64,000 nt of DNA from contig SAXG01000002.1 of assembly GCA_012932865.1 (NCBI GenBank), positions 2,480,001 to 2,544,000 on the forward strand, in the 5' to 3' direction. Below are positions 54,428 to 64,000 of this stretch, one piece after another. The translations under genes and the position numbers were made by a program. Below the pieces are notes generated by a model, which was given only the letters and a program-made list of their open reading frames with translations, had not been told where the DNA came from and made no database searches. Origin of the DNA: Amylostereum areolatum. Taxonomy: Eukaryota > Basidiomycota > Agaricomycetes > Russulales > Stereaceae. How positions within the stretch are numbered: position 1 is the first letter of the stretch; every line of letters starts with the position of its first letter.

Positions 54428-57400
54428 ATGACGTCCCATACTCCTTCAGAGTCCTCCTTCATCCTCGTCGGTCCAGAATCATCTCAGATACTCCCTACTG
54501 AACGGATCACCAGTACAACAGTCGAGAAACCGCGACCGGTGGCCGACCCTTCTCCTACCCGAACCGTATGTTCCGATTTCTTTCCGTGTTAACACCATAC
54601 GCAATAAGGGCACGTTTAGGGCAAGACACACCCTTCCGACCATCCCGCGTACAGCGCCGGGACAACGCCGTCATATGCACACGATTGGTCTCCTGCTGGC
54701 GTCGGGGGGAAGTTATACCCTCACGGTCGACATTTTGTCGATGCGTATGGCCGTGTCTGCAATTTACGCGGAGTGAACCTTTCTGGTTCGAGCAAGTCGT
54801 ACGTGTATCTCTTCTGCATCCAGCGGCGGCAGGTCTTGATTCATCAAAGCCCAGCGAATGACGACAATGCAACGTTTCCCCTCAATCACCACGCGGTGAC
54901 CTTCGTCGGTCGTCCATTTCCTTTGGAGGAAGCACACGAACACCTGGCGCGGCTGAGGAGGTGGGGTTTGACCTTTGGTACGTATGCATTTCCTGGTATC
55001 CTTCGGCTCTTTCTGACAATCGCCCGTAGTGCGCTTTTTGATTACTTGGGAAGCCGTGGAGCACGAAGGGCCGTACGTGAACCTACCTCTATCCCTTCAC
55101 CTTGGTTCTGAAACTTCTCAGTGGCATATACGACACAGAGTACCTGGAGTACGTCCGCAAGTTGATCTCTCTATTTCCCCTATACGGTGTCACTGCATTT
55201 GTATGTATGCATCAAGATGTGTGGTCCCGCTACTCGGGTGGATCTGGCGCTCCTGCATGGACGATTGAAGCAGTTGGTTTCGACTTGCACGCCTTGGAAG
55301 AGTCGGGTGCCAGCTGGCTTCTCGGCGTCAAAGGCGGAGGTCATGTGGAGGCCGAGCGTGGCGTTTGGCCAACAGGCTACCAAAAGCTGGCGGCGGCGAC
55401 CATGGCGTGAGTTGCAAGCTTAGCATGACTGCTCGTCGCGTTGACTTATTCAAACGCACAGGACATGTTTCTGGGCAGGGGATACCTTCGCGCCCAAGTT
55501 GCGTATTGAAACACGGGAGGGAAAGGAAATGTCGGCACAGCAGTTCCTTCAAAACACCTTCCTTGATATGTGGGAGGTGGTGGCTCGCACACTAGGTGAT
55601 CTGGAGGCTGTTATGGGTTTTGAGGTACGTATTGACTTTGCGCATTGCCGTTGTGTGCCATGCCTAACATGCCGCCCACAGCTTATGAATGAGCCGCACA
55701 GAGGGTACATCGACCTTCAGTCTCTGCACGAATTCGATTACAACACAGATCTTCACTTGTCTCACGTCCGTATGTAGGCTCTTGCTTCTCGATTGATACT
55801 GGCTGATGGATTTTCAGCTTCTGCATTGCAGTCGTTCATGCTGGGATCTGGGTATCCTACAGTGGTCAATCACTGGACGCGTTCTTTCCCTCTCCCAACG
55901 CGCAAGACGTCCACTAGCGTTTTGAACTCTGCAAGTCGCAAGGCTTGGCGCGAAGATGGGCCGACTGGCGGCAGAGACGTCTGGGAGATGCATGGGGTAT
56001 GGGGTTACGACACGAAGAAGAAGGACGGCGTCGTGCTCCGCGAGAATTACTTCGTCAAGGACCCAGCCTCCGGGAGGAAGGTGCGTATATTATCGTGTCC
56101 CAAAGACTCTTCTGATAACATGACATAGGTTGAGTGGTATGGTGACTTCTACTACCCATTTATAAACACATGGACGAACCGCGTGCGGAGTGCTTCGAGC
56201 AGCGACAAGCTGGTGTTCCTTGAGCCCATTCCCAACGAGTTCTGCCCGCAGTCATGGGGTGCCGAGCATCCTGCCAACATGGTCTATGCCCCACACTGGT
56301 ACGCGGGCTATCTTCTTATTCGATAACAAATGACTCACGATGGAATCCAGGTATGACTTGAGAGTCCTCTTCGATAAAGCCCACGGCGAGTTTTCCGTCA
56401 ACGTGCAGGGGCTGTCACGAGTGAGTTTCTCCAATACTCTCCGGAACGTCACTTACCTCGCTGCTAGGGCATGTTCCCACTGAAAACCTTCTATTGGGGT
56501 CATCGTGGTGCCCGGGACAACTTCTCGCTACAAATCCGTAACATCGTCGAAGCTGGGTACAAGTCCCTAGGCGAGAAGCCAGTTGTTATTGGAGAGTGCG
56601 GCGTGCCCATGGACATGAAGTACGTCCGAGACTCCTATCTCCTCTTTCTCCGCTCTGATAAGAACCCTCGTATGAATAGCAAGGGCGAAGCGTTCGCGAC
56701 GGGGGACTGGACGTGGCAAAGCCGTATGATGGATGCAATGATCACTGGACTCGAGCGGTCGCTCGTAGGCTTCACGTGGGTGTCCCCCTACTTCTTCGTC
56801 ACACATCTTCTTAGGTTGACCGTTACGTATCATATAGATTGTGGAATTATAACCCTGCAAACAACGACAAACGAGGCGATGACTGGAACGGCGAGAACTT
56901 TTCATGGTTCAGCCGCGAGCGAGCTAAAAAACCGACGGGCGCGTTCGACTTCGAGCAGAGTGCTCACCAGCTGGACGATGGTGGTCGCATCCTCGAAGCT
57001 GTAGTACGGCCCTACGCAGCCAAGACGGCTGGTGTGCCTCTGCGGTGCGAGTATGAGTTGACAACGGGGAAGTTCACGTATGAGTGGGCCATTCCTCATT
57101 CGGACAACGCGTCAACGGTGGACGATGGCGTCCCAAGCGTCACGCGTCCTCCGCTGCACGGACATGTGCCATTGTCTGCCCGTGAAACGGAAATTTTCCT
57201 TCCATTGATGATCACGGAAGGTCGGCGGGTCATTGTCGAAGGCCTCCGCCCCGGAGATACGTTCCACCACGACGCCAGTCGACAGACGTTGTATGTGCTG
57301 ACGGACGAAATGTCTCCGGGAACGATCCACAAGGTTGTGGTCTCGCTTGACCCGCCGTTGATCGCGTTCTTCAAGGTGAATGACTTCTGGACAGATGTCG

Positions 57401-57480
57401 GGGGACCAGTTGTTGCTGGATTGGTGGCCCTGCTTTCGTTCGTGCTGTATTGGATGCTAGGGAAGATAGAGTTCGACTAG
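54428..57480 (+). CDS. EGH1: GH5 subfamily 12 steryl-beta-glucosidase/glucocerebrosidase-like enzyme
   Basis: Thirteen exons close in frame to 805 codons: 54428-54565, 54620-54798, 54850-54977, 55030-55072, 55122-55406, 55462-55624, 55682-55769, 55818-56080, 56129-56298, 56351-56420, 56468-56619, 56680-56775, 56838-57480. Signatures: FVDAYGRVCNLRGVNLSG, FVGRPFPLEEAHEHLARLRR, FVRFLITWEAVEHEGPGIYD, MHQDVWSRYSGGSGAPAWT, ELMNEPHRGYIDL (acid/base Glu), WGAEHPANMVYAPHWYD and VVIGECGVPMDMNKGEAF (nucleophile Glu). A beta-rich C-terminal domain ends in a hydrophobic helix VVAGLVALLSFVLYWML. This matches fungal EGCrP2/Egh1, which removes glucose from ergosteryl glucoside; glucosylceramide is the substrate of the EGCrP1 relatives. 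The 60-bp intron 56620-56679 is in frame but splits the conserved DMN-KGEAF block, so I treat it as spliced. Confidence 0.92.
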
Positions 57481-57878
57481 ATTTACGTGTAGGATATGAA
57501 TATAGTTATCTGGGGCGACTTCGACGGAAGTCTGCATATAAGCTTTGGGGTGACTTAGCGTGAGAGGCGCTAATAAGCCGTCTGCAGGAGAAAGACTTCT
57601 TTTATCTTCACACCACACTCTTCTTCCGACTTTCCTCCATCTTTCCCTCTATCCTTCATCTGGACCTTCCGTAAAGATTGTGAATAGAATGCCGTGCTGC
57701 ATCGTGCACCGACGGGAGGGTCGAACCGGGCCAAGTATCATATGTTCCGCGTACGATGATGATTTGGCCCCAAAACAAGCGCGACCTCATCGGCCGTTTC
57801 TTCCACGTCGCGATATAAAAGTACGCACGTTTCGTCTCACACACGCATCACATCTCACCCCGGCGATAATCAGTTACT
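57481..57878. other. Intergenic region before the dioxygenase gene
   Basis: About 400 bp with the GH5_12 3' end and the dioxygenase promoter. Short frames here carry no motifs. A GATATAAAAG element at 57811-57820 lies about 60 bp upstream of the next ATG and could act as its TATA box. Confidence 0.4.
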
Positions 57879-59185
57879 ATGCTCTTGACCCGGTACACCT
57901 CAGCCTTGCGATGGCGCGCGATTGCATCGTCAAAACCGACACGCGACAGCATCAACCGATTCACGTCGACTGACGCTTCGCTCTCCCTTCCCTCTCTCAA
58001 CACGAATTTCCCCTACCGATGGCTGCGCGACTCATGCCAGTGCCCTCAATGCGTCCATCCGTCTACTCTGCAAAAGTTGCACAGGTCTTCCGACATCCCA
58101 CACGACGTCGCCCCCAAGACCGGCGGTGTGCGTACCGCCGCCGAGGGTGTGCACGTTGACTGGAAGGGTGGACACTCCTCTTTCTACCCCACCGAATTTC
58201 TCTCTCGCCACGCCTCTCCCACCAATCTCGCGTCGTTCCACCACGATGTGCGACGCACGACCTGGAAGGCGAATGACTTTGTATCTACCCCTCACAAGAT
58301 CACATGGGACGCGCTGCAGACTGATCGTGGGATGTTGGACGCGATAACGCAGCTTCTGCGCTATGGGCTTCTCTTTGTAGAGGGTGTGCCCAACGAGGAA
58401 ACCGACCATGCCAAATGCGGAGCGCACGAGCTTGCGCTCAAGTTCGCGCCGCTAAAGCACACGTTCTATGGGCATCTCTGGGATGTGAAGAATATGATTA
58501 ACAGTCGCAATATCGCATACACAAACCTCTACCTCGGCTTCCACATGGACATGCAGTATGTGTCGTCTTACTCCCACGAGCCCGAAGCTCACTCCTTTTC
58601 TTCAGGTACTTCGAAACCCCCCCTACCTTCCAGATCCTCCACTGCATTCGCAACCGCGTCGAAGGCGGCACGTCCCTCTTCGCTGACGCTCTCGGGGCAG
58701 CAGAGCGTTTGCGCGCCGAAGACCCCGTCGCGTTCAATGTCTTGACCTCCACACCTGTGAACTTCCATTACATCAACGATGGTCACCACGTCAATCGCAC
58801 TCATCCCACCTTCCAACTCTCTACCTTCCCCGACCCCATCACCGGACAGTACGCGGTCGAACACATCAACTATGCTCCTCCTTTCCAGGCGCCGCTCCCG
58901 TCGGACACACCGCCGGCACTCTACGACGCGCTCGCCAAGTTCAGCGAGTTGCTCGATGACGAGGCAGCAACGTTTAAATACGGCCTGCGCGAAAAGGACG
59001 CGGTCATCTTCAACAATCGTCGGGTGCTTCATGCCCGTACGTCCTTCAGCGAGGGTGAAGACTTTATGGGGCAGGACGGCCAACCTACAGCTAATCGATG
59101 GCTGATCGGCTGTTACTTCGATGGTGATTCTATGGCAGATCGCAGAAGGATTTTGAAAGCAAAAGAGGAGAAGGGAGAGCTGTAG
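57879..59185 (+). CDS. Gamma-butyrobetaine dioxygenase-like 2-oxoglutarate oxygenase (carnitine synthesis)
   Basis: Two exons, 57879-58555 and 58606-59185, join exactly to 418 codons. The N-terminus MLLTRYTSALRWRAIASSKP is a likely mitochondrial presequence. A zinc-binding N-terminal domain has WLRDSCQCPQCVHPSTLQKL, the Cys-rich signature of BBOX/TMLH enzymes. The TauD/TfdA-type catalytic core has GLLFVEGVPNEE, NLYLGFHMDMQYFETPPTFQ (Fe-binding HxD), ILHCIRNRVEGGTSLFADAL and a C-terminal FNNRRVLHARTSF with the distal Fe-binding His and GQPTANRWLIGCYFDGDS. Such enzymes hydroxylate gamma-butyrobetaine to carnitine, or trimethyllysine in the sister family; BBOX is favoured by the HMDMQYFE context. 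Confidence 0.87.
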
Positions 59186-59608
59186 AATGGACGTCGAGTT
59201 GAACAGATCGAGTCAGCTGTAAGAATATCCCTTCTCTCTTGGTGTACGTTGTAACATGCAGCATATGCGAATACAAAGCTGGATCCAGTGGGGTGTTGCA
59301 TCTAATGCCACATAAGACGACTCTGATCTAAAGTGCATCGTTCTCGAACATTGTGAGGTGCCGAAACTGGGTATGTTCGTCTTTTATTTCTCATTCATTG
59401 ATATCCGTCGGTAACCTTCTTTATTGCAGGAACACACAGGTTCAACGGACCACTCGGCAGGTTTCTCGTTCGTTCTGCAAAGGCCTTTGTCGTGATATCC
59501 AACCTTATAACCCCTACCAGCCATCCGCCTTCCATTTGTCATCCCCGCACTCTTGCACCTGCACTCTAACAACCTCTGCCACACTTCGCGCTAAAATCTT
59601 CCTTCAAA
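59186..59608. other. Intergenic region before the LRR gene
   Basis: About 420 bp; the part just before 59609 is C/T-rich and leader-like. No coding signal of note. Confidence 0.4.
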
Positions 59609-61096
59609 ATGTCACACTACCCCCAAAATGTCCTTCCGTCGGTCGATTCGTCGGAGCATGTTCCCGTTCAGGCTGAGCCTAGCGGGGGCTCCGACGGTAC
59701 ACAGGACATTAACCTCTCTGTAGATGTCTTTCCCGACGCGATTCACCTGGTGGTCGCGCCAGTTCCAAACACCGCGCACAACAACCTCCTTTACGAAAAT
59801 GCTCTCGACACCTTGAACGAGCTCCGAACCCTGGACACCATTCAGATCGACCTGACCCGCTTGGATATAGATGCTCCCGACGTCAGCTTCAATGACCACC
59901 ACGAAGCTTCGAATTTTCTCGTCCACGTCGACGGCTTGCTGTCTTCCCAACCCGCAGATGCCTTGGTCGCCTTCGAAATGAAGTTACCTGTGCGTGTCCA
60001 ACTTCCTCATATCTTTACTGAAAGCTTCTTTCAAGGCAACATTCCTCCTTGCCTCAAGAGATTGGACCTGTATGGATGCAGGCTCCCGCTAGACTCGCCG
60101 ATTCTTCGAGCAACGACACTCACCAGTCTCAGTTTGGACGGCCCATCAGATATCTTCAACTCTGTGGACGACGTGATTGAGGTCCTTCGCGGGTTGCCCA
60201 ACCTGACTACTCTCCGACTAGGCCTGGATCATCTCGACCCTCCCGCCAGCAATGACGTTCAAACGGTCGCGCTTCCCTTCGCCCAAGCCGTGTACATTGG
60301 CTCGACAGCCTCGGTCGTCGCTTTCCTCCTTGATCGGCTCTTGATCCCGATGTCGGCAGACTTGACTATCAACTGCAACTTCAACGCGGAATTCGGTCTG
60401 CTGTCTATGGAGATGGTCAAGTTAGGTTCAGTTCTCCGTGCGCGCTATGCTGACCACAGACAGAAATTTCCCTACCTGATTATCGACATGGAATACAACG
60501 TGCAAAACATGGGCGCTCCGGCAATAGGTATCAACATTGTGCTTGATATTGAACGCAACTCCGACTACGGTGCACTTAGCGTTGGTATTCTGTGGGAGAG
60601 GGAATGTTGGAAGCCAGAAACACTCATTGCCATACTTCCATGTCTTCCCATTGCCGGCATCGACTTTCTTGCCCTGACCAACGTTCCCTTCATCAGCACC
60701 GAGAACTGGGCGTACCTCTTCAAGAATATCCTTCCTTGCAGTATAGAGACCATTCGCGTGGAGGGTCCGAGCGCTTTATGTGGCCTCACACTGGCGCTCC
60801 AACTCGGCCAACTGTTCTATCTGCAAACTGTACTCATCGATTCCGTGAATTTTCTAGCCGTCGATGACTCGGACCGTTTTCGCGGGATGGATCTCCTGGA
60901 AAGGTTTGTCGAGGCCTTGCAGTGGCGGAAAAGTCGTCGGATCTGGTCGGTGGATGAGGTACAACTTTCATCGTGCGCGTGGCACGTTCAAATGGTTGAG
61001 AAGATCGAGAGCGAAATTGCGGGACATTGCTCTTGGATCACGGACGACGGCCTATGGCGTACTCTGACAAGCTCAGATGCGGGTGCCACGGCGTAA
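59609..61096 (+). CDS. Leucine-rich-repeat protein of the mushroom F-box/LRR group (no F-box seen)
   Basis: A single intronless frame of 495 codons starting MSHYPQNVLPSVDSSEHVPV. LRR-like units include IPPCLKRLDLYGCRLPLDSP, ATTLTSLSLDGPSDIFNSVD and LRGLPNLTTLRLGLDHLDPP, with later IAGIDFLALTNVPFISTENW. The layout matches the C-terminal half of Agaricomycete F-box proteins, a very large expanded group that selects ubiquitin-ligase substrates. The usual N-terminal F-box is not visible; about 60 Ser/acidic residues stand in its place. It may be a truncated or specialised member. The lack of introns contrasts with all its long neighbours. Confidence 0.65.
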   Translation: MSHYPQNVLPSVDSSEHVPVQAEPSGGSDGTQDINLSVDVFPDAIHLVVAPVPNTAHNNLLYENALDTLNELRTLDTIQIDLTRLDIDAPDVSFNDHHEASNFLVHVDGLLSSQPADALVAFEMKLPVRVQLPHIFTESFFQGNIPPCLKRLDLYGCRLPLDSPILRATTLTSLSLDGPSDIFNSVDDVIEVLRGLPNLTTLRLGLDHLDPPASNDVQTVALPFAQAVYIGSTASVVAFLLDRLLIPMSADLTINCNFNAEFGLLSMEMVKLGSVLRARYADHRQKFPYLIIDMEYNVQNMGAPAIGINIVLDIERNSDYGALSVGILWERECWKPETLIAILPCLPIAGIDFLALTNVPFISTENWAYLFKNILPCSIETIRVEGPSALCGLTLALQLGQLFYLQTVLIDSVNFLAVDDSDRFRGMDLLERFVEALQWRKSRRIWSVDEVQLSSCAWHVQMVEKIESEIAGHCSWITDDGLWRTLTSSDAGATA

Positions 61097-61400
61097 GACT
61101 CCTTGATACCAAGCTCCAATTAGAATAAAAATTATCGTAGTATCATAGTAGCTCCGTTGTACCTATTGTAGCTGAAATCATATTAGATTCACCCACTGCA
61201 CAGCGGGTTGTCGTAAGTAATGTCGGGGTGTATTGACAATGACAGAGCCGCAGAAGCGCGACTGGGTCACGAGGCAGCGGCGCGTCGCGCGAAGAGGTTT
61301 TTCTTTAACTCTTTTGCTTGGTCCTCTTACCTTCTACTTGCCCTCTCGGAGCCATCCTCAGTCCTTAGCTACGCGGGTCATCTGATTTTTTTTTACCGCC
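61097..61400. other. Intergenic region before YTM1
   Basis: About 300 bp. A run of T at 61387-61393 precedes the YTM1 start. The sequence resembles a short housekeeping promoter; no coding signal. Confidence 0.4.
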
Positions 61401-62871
61401 ATGGCGTCCTCTTCCGTGCCATCTCTCCCGGTCATCTTCACGACCAAAACGCAATATCCACTGCCGACCCAAAAATTCATGATCCCTTCAACATGGAAGC
61501 GCTACCAGCTTTCGCAACTCGTCAACAAAGCCCTTTCGCTCACGAACATCATCCCATTTGATTTTTTGATTCACGGAGAAGTTTTGCGAGCGAGTCTAGG
61601 CGAATGGAATGCGGAAAAAGGTGCGGGGGAGGTACGTAGGATGGTCCTGTCCACACCGTCTTGCGCTGAAGGTAAGATCAGGAAGAAACACTGGAGATCG
61701 AGTACATCGAGTCCCTGATGCCCCCGCAAAAAATGTCTTCACTACCCCACGAAGACTGGGTATCTTCAATATCATGTCAAGTGTCGGGGTGCGTTAATCC
61801 TGCTCGTTATCGTTCTGCGTATTTACATTGTCCAAGTCACTTCCTCACATCATCGTATGACGGCAACGTCCGCCTATTCGACTATACTCAAAAGTTGCAA
61901 CTTTCCGCACCCATACATGCAGCACCAATCACTGCCGTATGCGCAGTGCCCTCATCTTCCCCTTCCTCCATGCTCCTCGCGACCGCCTCCCATGACCTTA
62001 CAGCACGTCTCACCCAGCTTACCCTCCCGGATGCTTCATCTCCATTTGATCCTCCCCAAACACAAACGCTCGCATCTATGCATCTCCACACTGCGCCATT
62101 ATCTTCCATTGCAGCGAACCCAGCCGGAACACACTTACTTTCATCGTCCTGGGATGGCCTCATCGGACTCTGGGACACAACGACACCTGAAAACGACGAG
62201 GTTCCCTACGAAGCAGGTCCAGATCGTCAAAAGAAGCGGAGAAGGGTGGCCGGAGACGACGTGAAACGCAAAGCACCCGCCGCCGTGTTGAAAAGCCATA
62301 CCGCGCGTGTGTCCAAAGTCATATTTGGGGATGATGGAAACAGCGCCGTTAGCTGCGGGTTTGACTCCACTGTGCGGGTTTGGGACATCGAAAACGGCGT
62401 GTGCACCTCTACCATTGTAGGTGTCTAATGACATGTGTCCTGGAAAATGCGGCTGATGTATACGTTCAGAATGCGTCTGAGAAGCCTTTCCTAGCCATGG
62501 CGCTCCCGCACACCTCTGGTGCACCGCAAACAGCCCTCGCCGCATCGACGGACCGCACCGTCACGCTCTTCGACCTACGAACGACGGCCACGGCGAGCGC
62601 AGCCGTTTTTGTGCATCCTGCGACTCCTGCCGCCCTCGCATTCTCGGAGAAAAGCGGGTCACAGCAATTTGTGAGTGGCGCGTACGACGGGGTTGTGCGT
62701 CTCTGGGACCTGCGAAGCACGGCTCGTGAAATGTCGAGCTTCAGGGTATGGGAGGATAAGGCTGGCCGGAAGGTGCTCGGGGTAGATTGGGCGCGCGGTG
62801 TTGTGGGCATCGCGGGCGAGGGTGGTGTGGAGGTGTGGCGGGTTTCAGAGGGGAGTTCGGAGGAAGGTTGA
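61401..62871 (+). CDS. YTM1: Ytm1/WDR12, WD40 ribosome-biogenesis factor
   Basis: Four exons, 61401-61631, 61682-61788, 61837-62416 and 62470-62871, join exactly to 439 codons. The N-terminal NLE domain has VIFTTKTQYPLPTQKFMIPS, RYQLSQLVNKALSL and IPFDFLIHGEVLRASLGEW. Seven-blade WD40 repeats follow, with FLTSSYDGNVRLFDY, LLATASHDLTARLTQL, HLLSSSWDGLIGLWDT, SAVSCGFDSTVRVWDIENG, LAASTDRTVTLFDL and FVSGAYDGVVRLWDL. A basic loop KKRRRV is a possible nuclear signal. Ytm1 works with Erb1 and Nop7 (PeBoW) in 60S subunit maturation, and its NLE domain is removed by the Rea1 ATPase; these roles are known from yeast. Confidence 0.93.
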
Positions 62872-63020
62872 CGAACAGGGATAGCGAGTGTATGCATTTG
62901 TGAATAATAGATATACATGTCTAGGCAACAGCCAAAACTGTCGACTGTGTCAGTACCTCCACGTTCCCAATACCAGTGCACGTACCAATATACGAAGACA
63001 AGTCCACGAAGAGCGGCCTG

Positions 63021-63450
63021 TTATGTCGGGTTATCCGTTCGCTGAAACACCTTCTGAGCAGCCTGTGCCCACATCTGTTCGTTGGCTTCTTGGTGTTGCT
63101 GTAAAGGCGGTTAGTTGACCACGATGATGAAGTACATACGGCAGCTTCGCACCTCTTCATTATCAATGGTAGTAGGGAGTCCCGCCGCCTCGCGTTCCGC
63201 CAAAATCTATTCAGCACAGCACATAAGGCTTTCAAATCCCACTCCTTATATACAGGATGCACCGACCTCTGGGAAGAGAATCAGAAGATTACGGTGAGAA
63301 ATCATCCAATTAACTCAAGACGTGATGCCCACCTCTTCCGCGCCGTAGCGTGTCGCGGTGCACTTGGACACCTGTCCCGACGCCCCATATGGATATACCA
63401 ACGAGCGAGTATATAAGGGTGCGATGTAAGATGTCGGAGATGGGGAGCAT
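63021..63450 (-). CDS. Small mitochondrial-type membrane protein (tentative, junction unresolved)
   Basis: Start at 63450 with MLPISDILHRTLIYSLVGIS, continuing IWGVGTGVQVHRDTLRRGR, which contains one membrane helix after a short amphipathic start. A later exon has ILAEREAAGLPTTIDNEE and the last exon QHQEANEQMWAQAAQKVFQR ending TDNPT with a stop at 63021. The order helix, short charged tail and total near 85-95 residues recall small cytochrome-oxidase assembly proteins such as Cox14. That likeness is an impression, not a firm call. The donor after RRGR is in a different phase from the acceptor before ILAE, so the first junction is unresolved. Confidence 0.45.
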
Positions 63451-63748
63451 AGTACACGATGGACACAAGTCACAGTGCGGCTAGTCGAAACGCAGGAGTC
63501 GAGAGCACCACTGCCACTGCCAGTCGAGGAAAAGATCGTTCACGCACGTGACCTCGTACCGGTTGTTTCACTTTGAAAAGTCCTTCCCACACAGCAGCCA
63601 TGTTTCCTTATAGACGATCAAGTCATCCATTCTTTCAACGTTACTTCCAGGAGACGAGGATAACGAGTTACAATAGCACCCAAGTACTCGTACACAGTAC
63701 AGTTCCAAATAAGCAAGGAAACCAGGCTCCGGCCTGCACCGGATGCGC

Positions 63749-64000
63749 TCAAAGCTTGCTCTTCTCTGCCTTCCGAATGTACGCCAAGCCACTGCCAATG
63801 ACGATCTGTAATCTTTTTAGCACAACCAGTCCATCATCAACCTCATAAACTCGCGCACCTTGCCCGAGTTCAAGTCCTTGACCTCGAATCCAATCTCGGT
63901 GGTGCCATCGGGCCCGGGACCCTGATCCCATGCGGACGTCTCGATTGCATCGCCAGGCTTGACGGGTGACGTGAAGCGCACCCCGTAGAACTTGAGTGCG
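63749..64000 (-). CDS. C-terminus of a peroxisomal MaoC-type enoyl-CoA hydratase (partial)
   Basis: Exons beyond 64000 to 63859 and 63805-63749. The text ALKFYGVRFTSPVKPGDAIE, ETSAWDQGPGPDGTTEIGFE, VKDLNSGK then IVIGSGLAYIRKAEKSKL is the end of a hot-dog-fold MaoC hydratase. The last three residues SKL form a type 1 peroxisomal targeting signal. In fungi this domain ends the multifunctional beta-oxidation protein Fox2 or occurs alone; the window edge prevents a choice. The acceptor at 63806 is used because it restores the frame. Confidence 0.85.
   Translation of the reverse strand, partial: RTQVLRGALHVTRQAWRCNRDVRMGSGSRARWHHRDWIRGQGLELGQGARVYEVDDGLVVLKRLQIVIGSGLAYIRKAEKSKL

Noticed and set aside
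1..64000. tRNA genes, rRNA, CRISPR arrays, bacterial-type operons or riboswitches
   Set aside because: Scanning by eye found no cloverleaf with a T-loop consensus, no spaced direct repeats and no such elements; the gene structure is plainly eukaryotic.

Overview
The window is eukaryotic nuclear DNA from a filamentous basidiomycete, most likely an Agaricomycete. Nearly every gene is split by many 45-65 bp GT-AG introns with a CTRAY-like branch point. Typical fungal genes occur throughout (Nse3, Shp1/p47, eIF3a, Cch1, Bud32, Hri1, Ytm1, mitochondrial mL41), together with families characteristic of mushrooms: a Cys-rich single-pass membrane protein, an F-box-type LRR protein and a multicopy nucleotidyltransferase-like family. 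I joined exons by hand using splice consensus, reading frame and conserved motifs. Most gene models close exactly in frame; exceptions are stated.

Layout. 0-6 kb: tail of an unknown gene, NSE3, SHP1 and a monocarboxylate-transporter-like MFS protein. 7-11 kb: Cys-rich membrane protein copy 1, a secreted GH45 endoglucanase and mitochondrial ribosomal protein mL41. 13-19.5 kb: a hexose-transporter-like permease and eIF3a. 19.7-29 kb: the very large Cch1 calcium channel and the KEOPS kinase Bud32. 29-36 kb: a secreted GH43 arabinanase, membrane protein copy 2 (opposite strand) and the mitochondrial calcium uniporter. 36.8-40 kb: a secreted amidase and Hri1. 40-54 kb: an accessory region with five paralogous nucleotidyltransferase-fold genes all on the minus strand, a decayed P450, an orphan ORF, an enoyl-CoA hydratase with disrupted frame and a bacterial-type mannose-1-phosphate guanylyltransferase. 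54-64 kb: a GH5_12 steryl-glucosidase-like enzyme, a gamma-butyrobetaine dioxygenase, an LRR protein, Ytm1, a small mitochondrial-type protein and the C-terminus of a peroxisomal MaoC hydratase.

How genes relate. GH45, GH43 and the sugar permease fit a saprotroph that degrades plant cell walls. Cch1 and MCU would import Ca2+ at the plasma membrane and the mitochondrial inner membrane. The two hydratases and the carnitine-synthesis dioxygenase point to fatty-acid oxidation. There is no operon logic here; neighbours are mostly independent.

The most unusual part is 40-54 kb. The five nucleotidyltransferase-like genes keep all the carboxylates expected of an active pol-beta-type enzyme, share one intron placed exactly before the DxD motif, and include a roughly 1.6 kb segmental duplication. 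Several conserved genes (eIF3a, enoyl-CoA hydratase, P450) carry single-base shifts, so either assembly indels or real decay must be considered.
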